Positions 24,138 through 32,500 of a stretch of DNA of 64,000 nt are shown one piece after another (the stretch's first letter is position 1; the number at the start of each line of letters is the position of its first letter). The translations under genes were made by a program, and so were the position numbers. The notes beneath the pieces are model-generated. The model was not told where the DNA came from and made no database searches. It worked only from the letters and a program-made list of their open reading frames with translations. Source of the stretch: SZUA-584 sp964441275 (GTDB lineage: Bacteria; Bacillota; Clostridia; Christensenellales; SZUA-584); assembly GCA_964441275.1 (NCBI GenBank), contig CAYTUG010000002.1, positions 1 through 64,000 on the forward strand, given 5' to 3'.

Positions 24138-25658
24138 TTATTCGTTTTGCTTAATATATACAGAATCAGACGGGTCAGGTCCGTTTATGTAATAAACGCC
24201 GCCATACGCTTTGTATGTAATATCTTTACCATATGTCTCCGTTTTTATAACAGTTCCGTCGGCATCTTTATACTGTTTGTACACCCGCCACGTTTGGCTG
24301 CCGCGGGGTTTTATCCATTCGACCTTTTTGCCTTCTTTTATGGGCTCGCCATCGGGCGTAGTCGTAGAATTATAATTATACACCGATTCCGGCGCTTTAC
24401 CCGTGCTTACCCTCTCGCTAATAAAATCAATGCTAAAACCGTGAAGCATGGGTTGCCCAAAAAATTGCACAGTTAGTTTGTTTTCTTCATCATCCACGCA
24501 TGCTACCATATATATTGGATAATCTGTAGGATTGCTTATAACAAGATCAGGACCGTTGGAGCTTATCGTCGCATCCAGCCCGGAAGGCACATACGAAGAC
24601 GGCCAGCTATGAGGCCTTCTTTGAACTATCGTCATCTCCGAACGCAAAGCCGCGTTGAACACAGTGCTCGATATCTGACATACGCCTCCGCCCAACTGGT
24701 CTTCATAGCGTCCGTTGCTTATGCCCGGAGCGTGTTGCCACCCAATTGTTTTAGCCGTTCTCTCGTTCCTTGGGCCCGCCGCCTCGTTTAGCGACCACAT
24801 CTCGCCCGGCTCAAGTATTGTACCGTTAATTATATTGGCAAAAATCTTTATATTTTTAACCCTTTTAGAGTTGTTAAGCGGCCTTACGTTAAACAGCGAC
24901 CACATCTCGCCCCTTTTTACCGTATTGGCTTTTAAAGTTTGAGTATCAATATTAGGCGATGTGCTAACGGCGGGAGCGTCGACAACGTCAAAATTATCGT
25001 TGTTTATATTTTCACAAATAACTTGTGCCAATGCAAAAGCATCCACATCCGCACCTTCAACCGCTTCAAAAATTGTTGCCCCTTCAATTTCCTCGAGGCT
25101 TTTTGCGTTAAGATTGCTTTTAATATCGTCTGCTATCTCGTACATGGCGTCTTTAGCAACAGAATCAATTTGGGGTTTAAGCTCCAAAAGTTTTGTTGCC
25201 ACCTCAGTTTTTTCGCCATAAACGCTAAAGTCAACATCAACGCCGCCATCGTCAAGATGCTGCTTTTGCTCTTTTGCGGCTTCCCCGTATTGACCATAAC
25301 ACAACGCTTTTTTCAGCGTCTGTTCCAAGTCGATAACAAGCCCGAGCTCCGCTGCCGAAAAAGCATGTGTGGTTTGCGCAACATTGAACGAATACGTAAA
25401 ACTACTTTCAAAAGTTTTTGCCGCGGATAACAGCCGCTCATCGCAAAGCGCCTCTTCGTAGCTTTTTCCCGAAAGGTCAACCCCGCCTACGGATATTCCG
25501 GGCAGGAAACGCGCCGTTTCAATAAACCGTCCTTGGCGTTCTTCGGCGTTAAGTGCGCCGCCGCTAAACAGCAATACCAAAACTACTATCAGCGAGACAA
25601 AAAGTATTCCCATCGTCAACAGCAACGCCTTTATGTATTGATGTTTATTTTTATGCAT
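24138..25658 (-). CDS. VanW family protein (YoaR-like), copy 2
   Basis: 506 residues with the same layout as its neighbour: an N-terminal TM helix, a PG-binding-like region, a VanW domain with NEAAGPRNERTAKTIGW and GGGVCQISSTVFNAAL, then a longer C-terminal beta extension. The second VanW region has PHSWPSSYVPSGLDATI, the standard family form. The ATG at 25658 is chosen: GGGAGAGAGG precedes it, and the candidate promoter would start transcription near the alternative ATG at 25685. Gene duplication followed by divergence is the simplest origin of the pair. Confidence 0.9.
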   Translation of the reverse strand: MHKNKHQYIKALLLTMGILFVSLIVVLVLLFSGGALNAEERQGRFIETARFLPGISVGGVDLSGKSYEEALCDERLLSAAKTFESSFTYSFNVAQTTHAFSAAELGLVIDLEQTLKKALCYGQYGEAAKEQKQHLDDGGVDVDFSVYGEKTEVATKLLELKPQIDSVAKDAMYEIADDIKSNLNAKSLEEIEGATIFEAVEGADVDAFALAQVICENINNDNFDVVDAPAVSTSPNIDTQTLKANTVKRGEMWSLFNVRPLNNSKRVKNIKIFANIINGTILEPGEMWSLNEAAGPRNERTAKTIGWQHAPGISNGRYEDQLGGGVCQISSTVFNAALRSEMTIVQRRPHSWPSSYVPSGLDATISSNGPDLVISNPTDYPIYMVACVDDEENKLTVQFFGQPMLHGFSIDFISERVSTGKAPESVYNYNSTTTPDGEPIKEGKKVEWIKPRGSQTWRVYKQYKDADGTVIKTETYGKDITYKAYGGVYYINGPDPSDSVYIKQNE

Positions 25659-25690
25659 AACCTCTCTCCCTCTTTGGTGTTGCATAGCTT

Positions 25691-25719
25691 AACATACAAT
25701 ATTTTTAGATTTTTGTAAA
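25691..25719 (-). promoter_or_regulatory. candidate sigma-A promoter of the VanW pair
   Basis: On the minus strand, TTTACA (25714-25719), 17-base spacer, TATGTT (25691-25696). The boxes match the consensus at 5/6 and 4/6. Confidence 0.45.
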
Positions 25720-25753
25720 CAGTTGCGCATGTGGTTTAACAATAATGTCTTAA

Positions 25754-26146
25754 TTAGCAATCGACTACTTTTACATTCACCCGCCTGCGCCGCGGGCCGT
25801 CATATTCACAGAAATAAACGCTTTGCCAAGTGCCAAGAACAAGCCTTCCGTTGCTGACAATTACGGTTAGTGAAAAGCCCGTCATCTGGGCTTTTGTGTG
25901 CGCGTCCGAATTGCCTTCCATATGGTCAAACCCGGAATTGGGAACCATACGCTCATAAGCAAACAACACGTCTTTGACAACATCGGGGTCTGCATTTTCG
26001 TTTATTGTTACGCCCGCCGTAGTATGAGGCACAAAAACGCACACAATCCCGTCTTTAACGCCGCTGCTGTTTATACAGCTTTGAATCTCGCTTGAGATAT
26101 CGACCATCCCGTTGCGCTTAACCGTGTTTATGTTTATTGTTTTCAT
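25754..26146 (-). CDS. yjbQ: YjbQ family (UPF0047) protein
   Basis: 130 residues covering the complete small fold. Family signatures are FVPHTTAGVTINENADPDV near residues 34-52, DAHTKAQMTG (about 82-91), and LGTWQSVYFCEYDGPRRR near the C-terminus. Members have been described as having a secondary thiamine-phosphate synthase activity, but the physiological role is uncertain. Its start lies 29 bases inside the 3' end of rex on the same strand, so the two are cotranscribed and probably translationally coupled. Confidence 0.9.
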   Translation of the reverse strand: MKTININTVKRNGMVDISSEIQSCINSSGVKDGIVCVFVPHTTAGVTINENADPDVVKDVLFAYERMVPNSGFDHMEGNSDAHTKAQMTGFSLTVIVSNGRLVLGTWQSVYFCEYDGPRRRRVNVKVVDC

Positions 26147-26771
26147 CGCTCTTCCTCATTCTATATGATAATATATATAAGCTGTCGCTCAAATGAACAT
26201 TCACAATACTTACCCCGCGGCTAACTTGAACATCTGTAGGAGCAAAATTCCAAATTCCTTTCACCCCCGCTTGCACAAGCTCATCCGCAATTTTTTGAGC
26301 GTGTCTTTTTGGCGCAGCAATTATTCCAATATCTATGTTGTTGTTACCAATGTAGCCGCCAAGCTCTCTCATCGATTTGACGCGCAAACCGTCAAGTTTT
26401 TTTCCAATGATATTTTCATCAGAATCAAAAACCGCAATTATCTTATAGCCTTCCTGTTCAAAGCTTTTGTACTTAAGCAATGCCTGACCAATATTGCCCA
26501 CCCCTATTACAATTGCATTATATTTTGCCCCAATGCCGAGTATATTCATTATTTCACGGCGCAAGCGCTTAACCTGATAACCATAGCCTTGCTGTCCAAA
26601 ACCGCCAAAACAATTTAAATCTCTGCGAATCTGAGAAGCGTTAAGCCCCATGTCAACGCTCATGCGAGAAGACGAAACGCGCTCAATGCCTGCCGCTTCA
26701 ATTTCTGATAGGTATCTGAAATATTTGGGCAGTCTTTTTACAACGGCGTCCGATATTTTGTTTCCGCGCAT
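26118..26771 (-). CDS. rex: redox-sensing transcriptional repressor Rex
   Basis: 217 residues. An N-terminal winged helix (about 1-80, with LPKYFRYLSEIEAAGIERVSS described by its position 12-32 and SQIRRDLNCFGGFGQQGYGY region) binds the operator. The C-terminal Rossmann domain has the NAD(H) motif GVGNIGQALL near residue 90. Rex senses the NADH/NAD+ ratio and represses fermentation and respiration genes when NADH is low. An 18-bp Rex-type operator lies on the nifJ promoter in this window, which makes PFOR a probable target. yjbQ is downstream and overlaps. Confidence 0.95.
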   Translation of the reverse strand: MRGNKISDAVVKRLPKYFRYLSEIEAAGIERVSSSRMSVDMGLNASQIRRDLNCFGGFGQQGYGYQVKRLRREIMNILGIGAKYNAIVIGVGNIGQALLKYKSFEQEGYKIIAVFDSDENIIGKKLDGLRVKSMRELGGYIGNNNIDIGIIAAPKRHAQKIADELVQAGVKGIWNFAPTDVQVSRGVSIVNVHLSDSLYILSYRMRKSDENNKHKHG

Positions 26772-26794
26772 TTATATCTCCTTTCTTTTTGCGT

Positions 26795-26824
26795 ATTATA
26801 ACATACTAACAATTAAGTACACAA
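26795..26824 (-). promoter_or_regulatory. candidate sigma-A promoter of rex
   Basis: On the minus strand, TATAAT (26795-26800) with TTGTGT (26819-26824) at an 18-base spacer. The -10 is perfect and the -35 is weak. The 18 bases at 26795-26812 resemble a Rex half-site (TTGTTAG), so autoregulation is possible but not shown. Confidence 0.45.
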
Positions 26825-26944
26825 AGCTCTTCTGCATAATTTATGAATAACATAATAAATAAATCCATATTAATGTTTAATTTAATCGTTTAAATACCTT
26901 GTGTTTTTGTCCGGATACAACAACCAAAATGTTTTGGCTGTTCA

Positions 26945-26985
26945 CTCTCAAAATATTAACAGATTAAACGCCGGCATTTTGAGAG
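26945..26985. repeat. 10-bp inverted repeat upstream of the SASP gene
   Basis: CTCTCAAAAT (26945-26954) and ATTTTGAGAG (26976-26985) are perfect complements with a 21-base loop and no T tract. A smaller palindrome, CCAAAA-TG-TTTTGG, lies at 26924-26937. This could be a leader hairpin or an operator. The rest of the 255-bp gap between rex and the SASP gene is AT-rich and shows nothing else definite. Confidence 0.5.
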
Positions 26986-27026
26986 AAAATATATACGAAT
27001 AATTTTATTGAAAGGAGACTGTCAAC

Positions 27027-27245
27027 TTGGCGTCAAAAAACAGAAAGTACGATGCAAACCACCCGTGGACGCGATTTAAGTTTGAATGCGCCAACGAGCT
27101 TGGGCTTTCACAGTATTGCAAAGAAAACAACGATGAGTACAAAGGCGATCTTCCAAGCCGGGTCAACGGACAGCAAGGCGGCCCTATAGGCGGCGAAATG
27201 GTAAAGCGCATGGTAGAAATGGCAAAACAACAAAAAGGCATATAG
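27027..27245 (+). CDS. alpha/beta-type small acid-soluble spore protein
   Basis: 72 residues. Two SASP signatures are present: KFECANELGL (residues 18-27), equivalent to the germination-protease site K-x-E-[IV]-A-x-E-L-G, and GGPIGGEMVKRMVEMA (about 51-66), equivalent to G-x-V-G-G-x-x-x-K-R-[LMV]-V. These proteins coat spore DNA and supply amino acids on germination. The start is TTG with AAAGGAGA 8 bases upstream. Unusual point: Cys replaces the usual Ile/Val after the cleaved Glu. The N-terminus is short and basic. It is the only plus-strand gene between rex and the flagellar operon. A weak sigma-G-like element may precede it. Confidence 0.88.
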   Translation: MASKNRKYDANHPWTRFKFECANELGLSQYCKENNDEYKGDLPSRVNGQQGGPIGGEMVKRMVEMAKQQKGI

Positions 27246-27273
27246 CATACACCTCCTAAAAGGGGGTGTATGC
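27245..27273. terminator. bidirectional terminator between the SASP gene and fliY
   Basis: A 13-bp stem (27245-27257 with 27261-27273, one G-T pair) begins at the last base of the SASP stop codon. TTATTTTTCTTT follows on the plus strand. The fliY stop lies 2 bases beyond, so both convergent transcripts could end here. Confidence 0.7.
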
Positions 27274-27274
27274 C

Positions 27275-28357
27275 TTATTTTTCTTTAATATGCTCCGCAG
27301 AGGTTATTTCGGTTATCCGAACGCCATAATTATCTTCAATAACAACAACCTCGCCGCGCGCAAACAGCTTGCCGTTAACTAACACGTCTACCATCTCCCC
27401 GGCAAGCCTATCAAGCACAATAACAGAGCCGCGGTTAAGTTCAAGTATTTCTTTTATACTTCTTTTGCTTTTGCCGAGCACAACAGTAACGTTAAGGGGC
27501 ACATCAATTATTAGATCGATGTTGGATAAATCCGTAGGGAATGCATAATCACTCGGTTTTTCATTAAAAGATTGGAACTTAACCTCCTTTAATTCGATTT
27601 TACTCTCACTGTTTTCGTTGTTCATAACCTTAGCTTCCTTTGTTACTGGCGCAGCGACAGAAATCTGCTGCTGCATATTAAGTGTGGGATTAGAAACTCC
27701 TATGGTTGTTTGTTCCGTTTGTTTTGCGTTGGCAACCATTACCGGCTCACCCACAAGAGTCGAAGCCAATTTCTTGCCAAACTCGAAAGGCATTATTTGT
27801 AATATATCGCTTGTCAGCAAACCTTCTATTTCAAGCAAAAAACTGGTCCTAATAAGCGCCTGCCCTTCTTTGCTGATTACGTCATTGTCGTTCATTATCT
27901 CTTTAACAACGGGCGGTGCGATATTAACATTCACATGCAGCAAATCCGCAAGCGCGGTTGAAGAGGAGCCCACCATTTGGTTCATCACTTCGCTTACCGC
28001 GCTGATGTACATTTCTTCCGCCCCGGCTTGCGTACCCATCAACACTTCCGTAATTGCAAGCGCATCGGTTTTTTTAATCAAAAATATATTAAACCCCGTT
28101 ATTCCCTTGGTATACGACACTTCTGTCACCACAACGGGTTTTTCATATTCGTCTAAATATTCGTTTCCCTTAACAAGGCTGACCCTTGGGGTGGTTATCG
28201 TAACGCGTTTACCCAAAAGCTGTGAAAGCGTTGTAGCCGATGTCCCCATACATATATTGCCGATTTCACCCAGAGCATCCTTCTCTTTATCGGTAAGCGT
28301 AAATGTGGTTTCCGTTAAAGCCCCCTCAGTGCTGCTTTTCATCGTTGTCTGTTCCAT
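27275..28357 (-). CDS. fliY: flagellar motor switch phosphatase FliY
   Basis: 360 residues: two CheC-like phosphatase repeats and a C-terminal FliN/SpoA domain. Both active-site E-x2-N motifs are intact (GEIGNI near residue 31 and EVMNQM near 126), so it should dephosphorylate CheY-P at the switch. A linker rich in Gln/Thr/Asn (about 205-270) joins the C-terminal domain (about 275-355, DVPLNVTVVLGKSKRSI). It overlaps fliM by 32 bases, with a GGAGG site inside fliM. It is the last gene of the fliF operon; the cheY gene that often follows in Clostridia is absent. Confidence 0.95.
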   Translation of the reverse strand: MEQTTMKSSTEGALTETTFTLTDKEKDALGEIGNICMGTSATTLSQLLGKRVTITTPRVSLVKGNEYLDEYEKPVVVTEVSYTKGITGFNIFLIKKTDALAITEVLMGTQAGAEEMYISAVSEVMNQMVGSSSTALADLLHVNVNIAPPVVKEIMNDNDVISKEGQALIRTSFLLEIEGLLTSDILQIMPFEFGKKLASTLVGEPVMVANAKQTEQTTIGVSNPTLNMQQQISVAAPVTKEAKVMNNENSESKIELKEVKFQSFNEKPSDYAFPTDLSNIDLIIDVPLNVTVVLGKSKRSIKEILELNRGSVIVLDRLAGEMVDVLVNGKLFARGEVVVIEDNYGVRITEITSAEHIKEK

Positions 28358-29339
28358 TATGCGCCTCCATAAGAATATCGGTTACTTTTACTGCGTAATT
28401 TGAGTCCTGCATACCAATAAAGCCCTTAAATTTTGGTATATGTTCAATATTGACCGTAACAGGCATGCTGATGCTGTGAGATGTTCTTATAACATCCCCA
28501 ACCTGGGTGCTAAGGATATCTTTAACGGTTGCCTCAATTTCGTTAAAAATAGTATAGAGCGTCAATGACACGCCCGCAAGCCCTTGTTTTAAATCTTTAA
28601 GGTTCATACTCTTCTTATGAAAATTTTGTTCCGAATACCACGTTTTCATAACTAATTGTTTGGCAATGGGTTGAACCGCCACATTAGGTATGCAAATATT
28701 AATAATATCCGATACCGCGCCTATTTTTACATTCATTGTTATTATTGCTATCGGCTCATTTGCCGACACTATTTGAACATATTGCGAGCTTGTTTCAATT
28801 CTGTCAAGCGCAACGCTAATCTTGTTTATCCTCTCCCAAGCCTCGCTCATAAGGTTTAATATCTTTCTTATCACGCGTTCAATTATAGATAATTCAATTT
28901 CCGTAAACTGCTTGTCAATCGCTGCGGCTTCCCCCACCCCGCCAAGCAATCTACTGACAATTTCGTACGCAACGGTAGGAGATATAACGAGCAGGGACGA
29001 GCCTTGCAAAGGAGGCATGCTGATTATGGAAACAACAACGGGAGAAGGCATAGAGTTGCTCAGCTCGGAAAACGTTTGCTCTTCAATCGAAATAACATCA
29101 ACTTCGCATAATACGCGCAGCGTGCCAGATAAATATGTCGAAAGCCGGCTGGCGTAATTATCGTATATAAAGTGCAAAGTGCGAATCTGCTCTTTCGAGA
29201 ATTTGTTTGCCGTACGAAAATCGTAAGGCTTTGCCGTTTTTGGATCTTCCGCAACATATTCATCGGCAGGAGCATCTTTGCCCGAAGTTAATACGTTTAA
29301 CAGCTCGTCTATTTCATTTTGAGATAAAATATTCGCCAA
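28326..29339 (-). CDS. fliM: flagellar motor switch protein FliM
   Basis: 337 residues. The N-terminal LSQNEIDELL segment binds CheY-P. The middle CheC-like domain (about 50-230) contains the GGxG-type loop LLGGVGEAAA. A C-terminal FliN/SpoA domain (about 250-325) completes it. It is part of the C-ring, binding FliG above and FliY/FliN below. Upstream is fliL, downstream is fliY with overlapping reading frames. Confidence 0.96.
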   Translation of the reverse strand: MANILSQNEIDELLNVLTSGKDAPADEYVAEDPKTAKPYDFRTANKFSKEQIRTLHFIYDNYASRLSTYLSGTLRVLCEVDVISIEEQTFSELSNSMPSPVVVSIISMPPLQGSSLLVISPTVAYEIVSRLLGGVGEAAAIDKQFTEIELSIIERVIRKILNLMSEAWERINKISVALDRIETSSQYVQIVSANEPIAIITMNVKIGAVSDIINICIPNVAVQPIAKQLVMKTWYSEQNFHKKSMNLKDLKQGLAGVSLTLYTIFNEIEATVKDILSTQVGDVIRTSHSISMPVTVNIEHIPKFKGFIGMQDSNYAVKVTDILMEAHNGTDNDEKQH

Positions 29340-29378
29340 CGCTTATCTCCTATCAGAAACATTAATTTGCAAGTATAT

Positions 29379-29777
29379 TTATTGTATCACAAAATCATTA
29401 AAATATATTGTAGTAATATAATCTAAGTTCATCTTAGCTCTAAGCTTTTCCACAAGTTCTTTCCGCAAGCTATTTTGTATTTCGCTGCTGCGCAGCTCTT
29501 CTTCGGTTTTGTCTCTGAGCAGGAACACAATCGTATCGCGTATTATATGGCTGCGGTCGGTAAGATACGCCTTCGTCCCTGCAGGATCGGTTGTGCTTAT
29601 TTCTATAACTAATGTCGCCTTTAATAATCTTGTGCTGTCTTTAATGTTTGTGACAAAATGCTCGCCCGGCACAAAAAAATCAATTTCCGGCTCGGGCGGA
29701 GGAGCAAAAAACATAAAATACGCTGCCCCTCCCGCAATAATCAACACAAAAACGATAATTGTTATCACCTTTTTCAT
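29379..29777 (-). CDS. fliL: flagellar basal-body protein FliL
   Basis: 132 residues with an N-terminal TM helix (about 4-24, ending in FFAPPPEPE) and an extracytoplasmic stomatin-like FliL domain with the closing phrase TIYFNDFVIQ. It surrounds the stator units and supports torque. It lies 9 bases downstream of motB. Confidence 0.93.
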   Translation of the reverse strand: MKKVITIIVFVLIIAGGAAYFMFFAPPPEPEIDFFVPGEHFVTNIKDSTRLLKATLVIEISTTDPAGTKAYLTDRSHIIRDTIVFLLRDKTEEELRSSEIQNSLRKELVEKLRAKMNLDYITTIYFNDFVIQ

Positions 29778-29786
29778 GATAAACCT

Positions 29787-30551
29787 CTATTCCTTTAAAA
29801 TGCTTTCGAGTACGAAATCAACCCTTCTGTTGCTTGCCCTGCCCGCCGCCGTTTTATTTGTATCCACAGGGTGGTATTCGCCGTATCCCATAGGTATAAA
29901 CTTTGCGGGTTTTATCTCTGTCATGCTAAGCATATACCTTACGACAACAAGCGCCCTTGATGCGGATAGCTCCCAATTATCCGAAAACCTTGCATTATGA
30001 ATGGGAACGTTGTCCGTGTGCCCCTCAACGCGAATACAATATATAAGTTCGTCATATTCGCCGATTATTACGCAAAGCGAGCTAAGAATCATTTTTGCGT
30101 CAGGCTTAAGAGAATCTTTCCCCGAATCGAACAGCGCCGAGTCGGACATCCGGATCAGTATGGCGCTGTCCTGGCTTTCAACATTTAATAAACTGCCAAG
30201 ATTATTTTCTTGAACGTGCGTTTTTATCTTTTCGTACAGCTCGTCAAACCTTTCTTTTATCTCTTGCACGTTTGCGTCAATTTCTTCAGGCGTAGGCGTT
30301 GGGGTAGGGTCGGCGTTTAGCTCTTTTAGATCTTCGCCTTGGACATCGCCGGGATTGAGCGCCTGAATTGCGACAAAAGGCGTACCCGAAAGCGAGCTTA
30401 CTATCTTCTCCCACTTTTGAGCATCGATCGTAGAAAAAGAAAACAGCAACACGAAAAAAGTCAGCAACAGAGTGACCATATCACCATATGTATTCATCCA
30501 CGCCGGAGCGCCTTCTTCTTCTTGTTCTTCTCTCTTTTTTCTAAACCTCAT
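29787..30551 (-). CDS. motB: flagellar stator protein MotB
   Basis: 254 residues. A basic, Glu-rich cytoplasmic N-terminus is followed by a TM helix with the proton-binding Asp in TYGDMVTLLLTFFVLLFSFS. The periplasmic-facing OmpA-like domain (about 130-250) has the peptidoglycan contact VEGHTDNVPI and SNRRVDFVL. The sequence does not show clearly whether it uses H+ or Na+. It pairs with MotA, encoded 9 bases upstream. Confidence 0.96.
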   Translation of the reverse strand: MRFRKKREEQEEEGAPAWMNTYGDMVTLLLTFFVLLFSFSTIDAQKWEKIVSSLSGTPFVAIQALNPGDVQGEDLKELNADPTPTPTPEEIDANVQEIKERFDELYEKIKTHVQENNLGSLLNVESQDSAILIRMSDSALFDSGKDSLKPDAKMILSSLCVIIGEYDELIYCIRVEGHTDNVPIHNARFSDNWELSASRALVVVRYMLSMTEIKPAKFIPMGYGEYHPVDTNKTAAGRASNRRVDFVLESILKE

Positions 30552-30560
30552 TTTGTTGCC

Positions 30561-31352
30561 TCATTCTATCTCTTTAACCTCAACGTTTTGCTCTTCCTCT
30601 TTCTTTATTTCGCGCCGGGACAAAAATGATGTTAGTTTGTCTTTTATAATACGCGGGTTTTCACCATCCTGAATAGAAAGCAGACCTTCTAAATACAATT
30701 CCTTTTGCAGATTCTCGTTATCGCTTTGCGCTTTTAGCTTTTTTGCAATAGGAGTAAACACCAAGTTCGCTAAAACAACTCCGTAAAATGTAGTAATAAG
30801 AGCCACTGCCATATTAGGCCCTAAAGTGCCGTAATCGGTCAAGTTTTTAAGCATGTTTATCAGTCCTATTAGCGTGCCAATCATCCCGTATGCGGGCGCA
30901 TAGCTCGCCATGCTCAGAATAATAGATTGACCCTGTGAATGCCTTTCCTGAACAAACGCTATTTCGGTTTGAAGTATGCTCTTTACCAACTCGGGATCCG
31001 CCCCGTCCACTATAAGCATAATCCCCTTCCTTAAAAACGGGGTCTCGATGTCTTCCATCGCATCCTCAAGGGCAAGAAGACCCTCGCGCCGCGCGATGTT
31101 AGCAATACTTATAATCAAATCGATATCCTTATTCAAATCGATATCTTTCTTCTTAAATGCGTTGGTATACACAACTTTAAGCGACTTTAACATTTTGCCG
31201 GGATAAGAAACGATTGTTGAAGCGATAGTCCCGCCAAACACAATAAGAACAGAAGCGGAGTCTAAAAAAGAATCTACGGAACCGGAAATAAAAATAGAAA
31301 TAATTATACAAGCAAAACCGAATATTATGCCTGTTACCGTTGTCTTTTCCAC
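30561..31352 (-). CDS. motA: flagellar stator protein MotA
   Basis: 263 residues with four TM segments (two near the N-terminus, two at about 145-205) and a cytoplasmic loop (about 60-140) that contacts FliG. The core phrase YAPAYGMIGTLIGLINML and the Pro-containing helix VVLANLVFTPIA match the family. It precedes motB and follows flbD in the same operon. Confidence 0.96.
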   Translation of the reverse strand: MEKTTVTGIIFGFACIIISIFISGSVDSFLDSASVLIVFGGTIASTIVSYPGKMLKSLKVVYTNAFKKKDIDLNKDIDLIISIANIARREGLLALEDAMEDIETPFLRKGIMLIVDGADPELVKSILQTEIAFVQERHSQGQSIILSMASYAPAYGMIGTLIGLINMLKNLTDYGTLGPNMAVALITTFYGVVLANLVFTPIAKKLKAQSDNENLQKELYLEGLLSIQDGENPRIIKDKLTSFLSRREIKKEEEQNVEVKEIE

Positions 31353-31356
31353 ACTA

Positions 31357-31572
31357 TTACTCCTCTAATTGTTTTTCTTCCGCAGCCGGCGCACAAAATA
31401 TCTTGCGTTTGTATTCGATTATCAGATCTCGAATGTCCTGGGTTGTTTCCGATACCACAAGCTTTCTTCCCGATGCCATTGAAATAACAGTATTTGGGGT
31501 TTCCTCGACAAATTCAATAAGCTCACAGTTTACTAAAAACTCTTGGTTGTTCAAGCGATGAACGCGAATCAT
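31357..31572 (-). CDS. flbD: FlbD family flagellar protein
   Basis: 71 residues. The N-terminal phrase IRVHRLNNQEFLVNCELIE and the strand around SGRKLVVSET are typical of FlbD, a small conserved protein placed between flgE and motA in Gram-positive flagellar operons. In some species it affects assembly or swarming; its biochemical role is unknown. It lies 4 bases before motA and 71 bases after flgE, separated from flgE by a 10-bp hairpin. Confidence 0.9.
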   Translation of the reverse strand: MIRVHRLNNQEFLVNCELIEFVEETPNTVISMASGRKLVVSETTQDIRDLIIEYKRKIFCAPAAEEKQLEE

Positions 31573-31595
31573 TTTTTATTCCCTTCCTAAGCTCT

Positions 31596-31625
31596 GCGCG
31601 GCGCATAACACAGTTTGCGCCGCGC
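31596..31625. other. perfect 10-bp intercistronic hairpin between flgE and flbD
   Basis: GCGCGGCGCA (31596-31605) / TGCGCCGCGC (31616-31625) with a 10-base loop and no following T tract. It is very GC-rich against its surroundings. It may protect or block the 3' end of the highly expressed flgE message, or cause partial termination. Confidence 0.6.
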
Positions 31626-31643
31626 ACCACTTATCCTAAACCG

Positions 31644-32483
31644 TTACCTTACCATGTTGACCAGTTCTTCAAGCATCTGGTCCGTAGTTGTGATAATTCT
31701 TGAATTCGCCTGAAAGCCCCTTTGAGTAACAATCATATCTGCAAATTCGCTGGTTAGATCCACATTAGACATCTCTAAAGTTCCCGGGTTCAATAATCCC
31801 CCAGTGCCGACTCCGGGGGTATTCCTAACCTCAACCCCCGAGTTAACAGTAACCCTGTATGTGTTTTGCCCAACCTTTTCCAAACCGTTCGGGTTGGCGA
31901 ATGTCGCCAACGCTATCTGCCCAATAACTTGGCTTTGGTTTGTTGACTGGTCAATCCCCACAACCTGGCCGCTGCTGTTAATCGAAATGTCGTAATAGTT
32001 TGGGTTCAATAATATGTTTGTTGGTACGGGATTGCCGTTGTTAAGCACAAGAGCCCCGTTTGAATCTACTTCAAATCCCTGCACGTACGCGCCGTTTGCG
32101 TCAACCAAATAGTGGTTCACATCCTGATAAAAGTTGCCGGCGCGCGTATATGAGAGCTGCCCGTCACTTGACATAATAAAATAACCGTCGCCTTCTATAG
32201 ACAGATCAAGCGAATTGCCCGTATATTGGGGCGTCGACTTGGTATGCAACACGTCTATGGTCGCAACCTGAACGCCAAGACCTATCTGTTGCGGGTTTGT
32301 TCCGCCGGAACCGGTTCCCGTTGTGGATGCCGGTTTAATCGTCTGACTGTATATATCCTGAAATATCACTCGGCTTGATTTATAGCCTATCGTATTGACG
32401 TTTGCAATGTTGTTTCCTATAACGTCCATCTTGGTCTGATGGTTTCTAAGTCCGGTAACGCCGGAGTACAACGAACGCATCAT
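31644..32483 (-). CDS. flgE: flagellar hook protein FlgE (short form)
   Basis: 279 residues with the axial-protein N-terminus (MMRSLYSGVTGL, NNIANVNTIGYK) and C-terminus (MSNVDLTSEFADMIVTQRGFQANSRI). The middle has LSIEGDGYFI and TRAGNF. The length is like B. subtilis FlgE (about 264), far shorter than enteric FlgE, so the outer D2 domain is minimal. Position after flgD and before flbD supports hook rather than rod. It could be confused with FlgG by sequence, but the two rod genes are elsewhere in this window. Confidence 0.88.
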   Translation of the reverse strand: MMRSLYSGVTGLRNHQTKMDVIGNNIANVNTIGYKSSRVIFQDIYSQTIKPASTTGTGSGGTNPQQIGLGVQVATIDVLHTKSTPQYTGNSLDLSIEGDGYFIMSSDGQLSYTRAGNFYQDVNHYLVDANGAYVQGFEVDSNGALVLNNGNPVPTNILLNPNYYDISINSSGQVVGIDQSTNQSQVIGQIALATFANPNGLEKVGQNTYRVTVNSGVEVRNTPGVGTGGLLNPGTLEMSNVDLTSEFADMIVTQRGFQANSRIITTTDQMLEELVNMVR

Positions 32484-32500
32484 AGTTTTTTTCCTCCTAT

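Noticed and set aside
22448..25658. Vancomycin resistance cluster
   Set aside because: VanW-domain proteins alone do not give resistance; no ligase, dehydrogenase, dipeptidase or two-component genes are present.
31644..32483. Calling this gene flgG instead of flgE
   Set aside because: It follows flgD and precedes flbD-motA, and two rod-type genes exist at 46375-47891.
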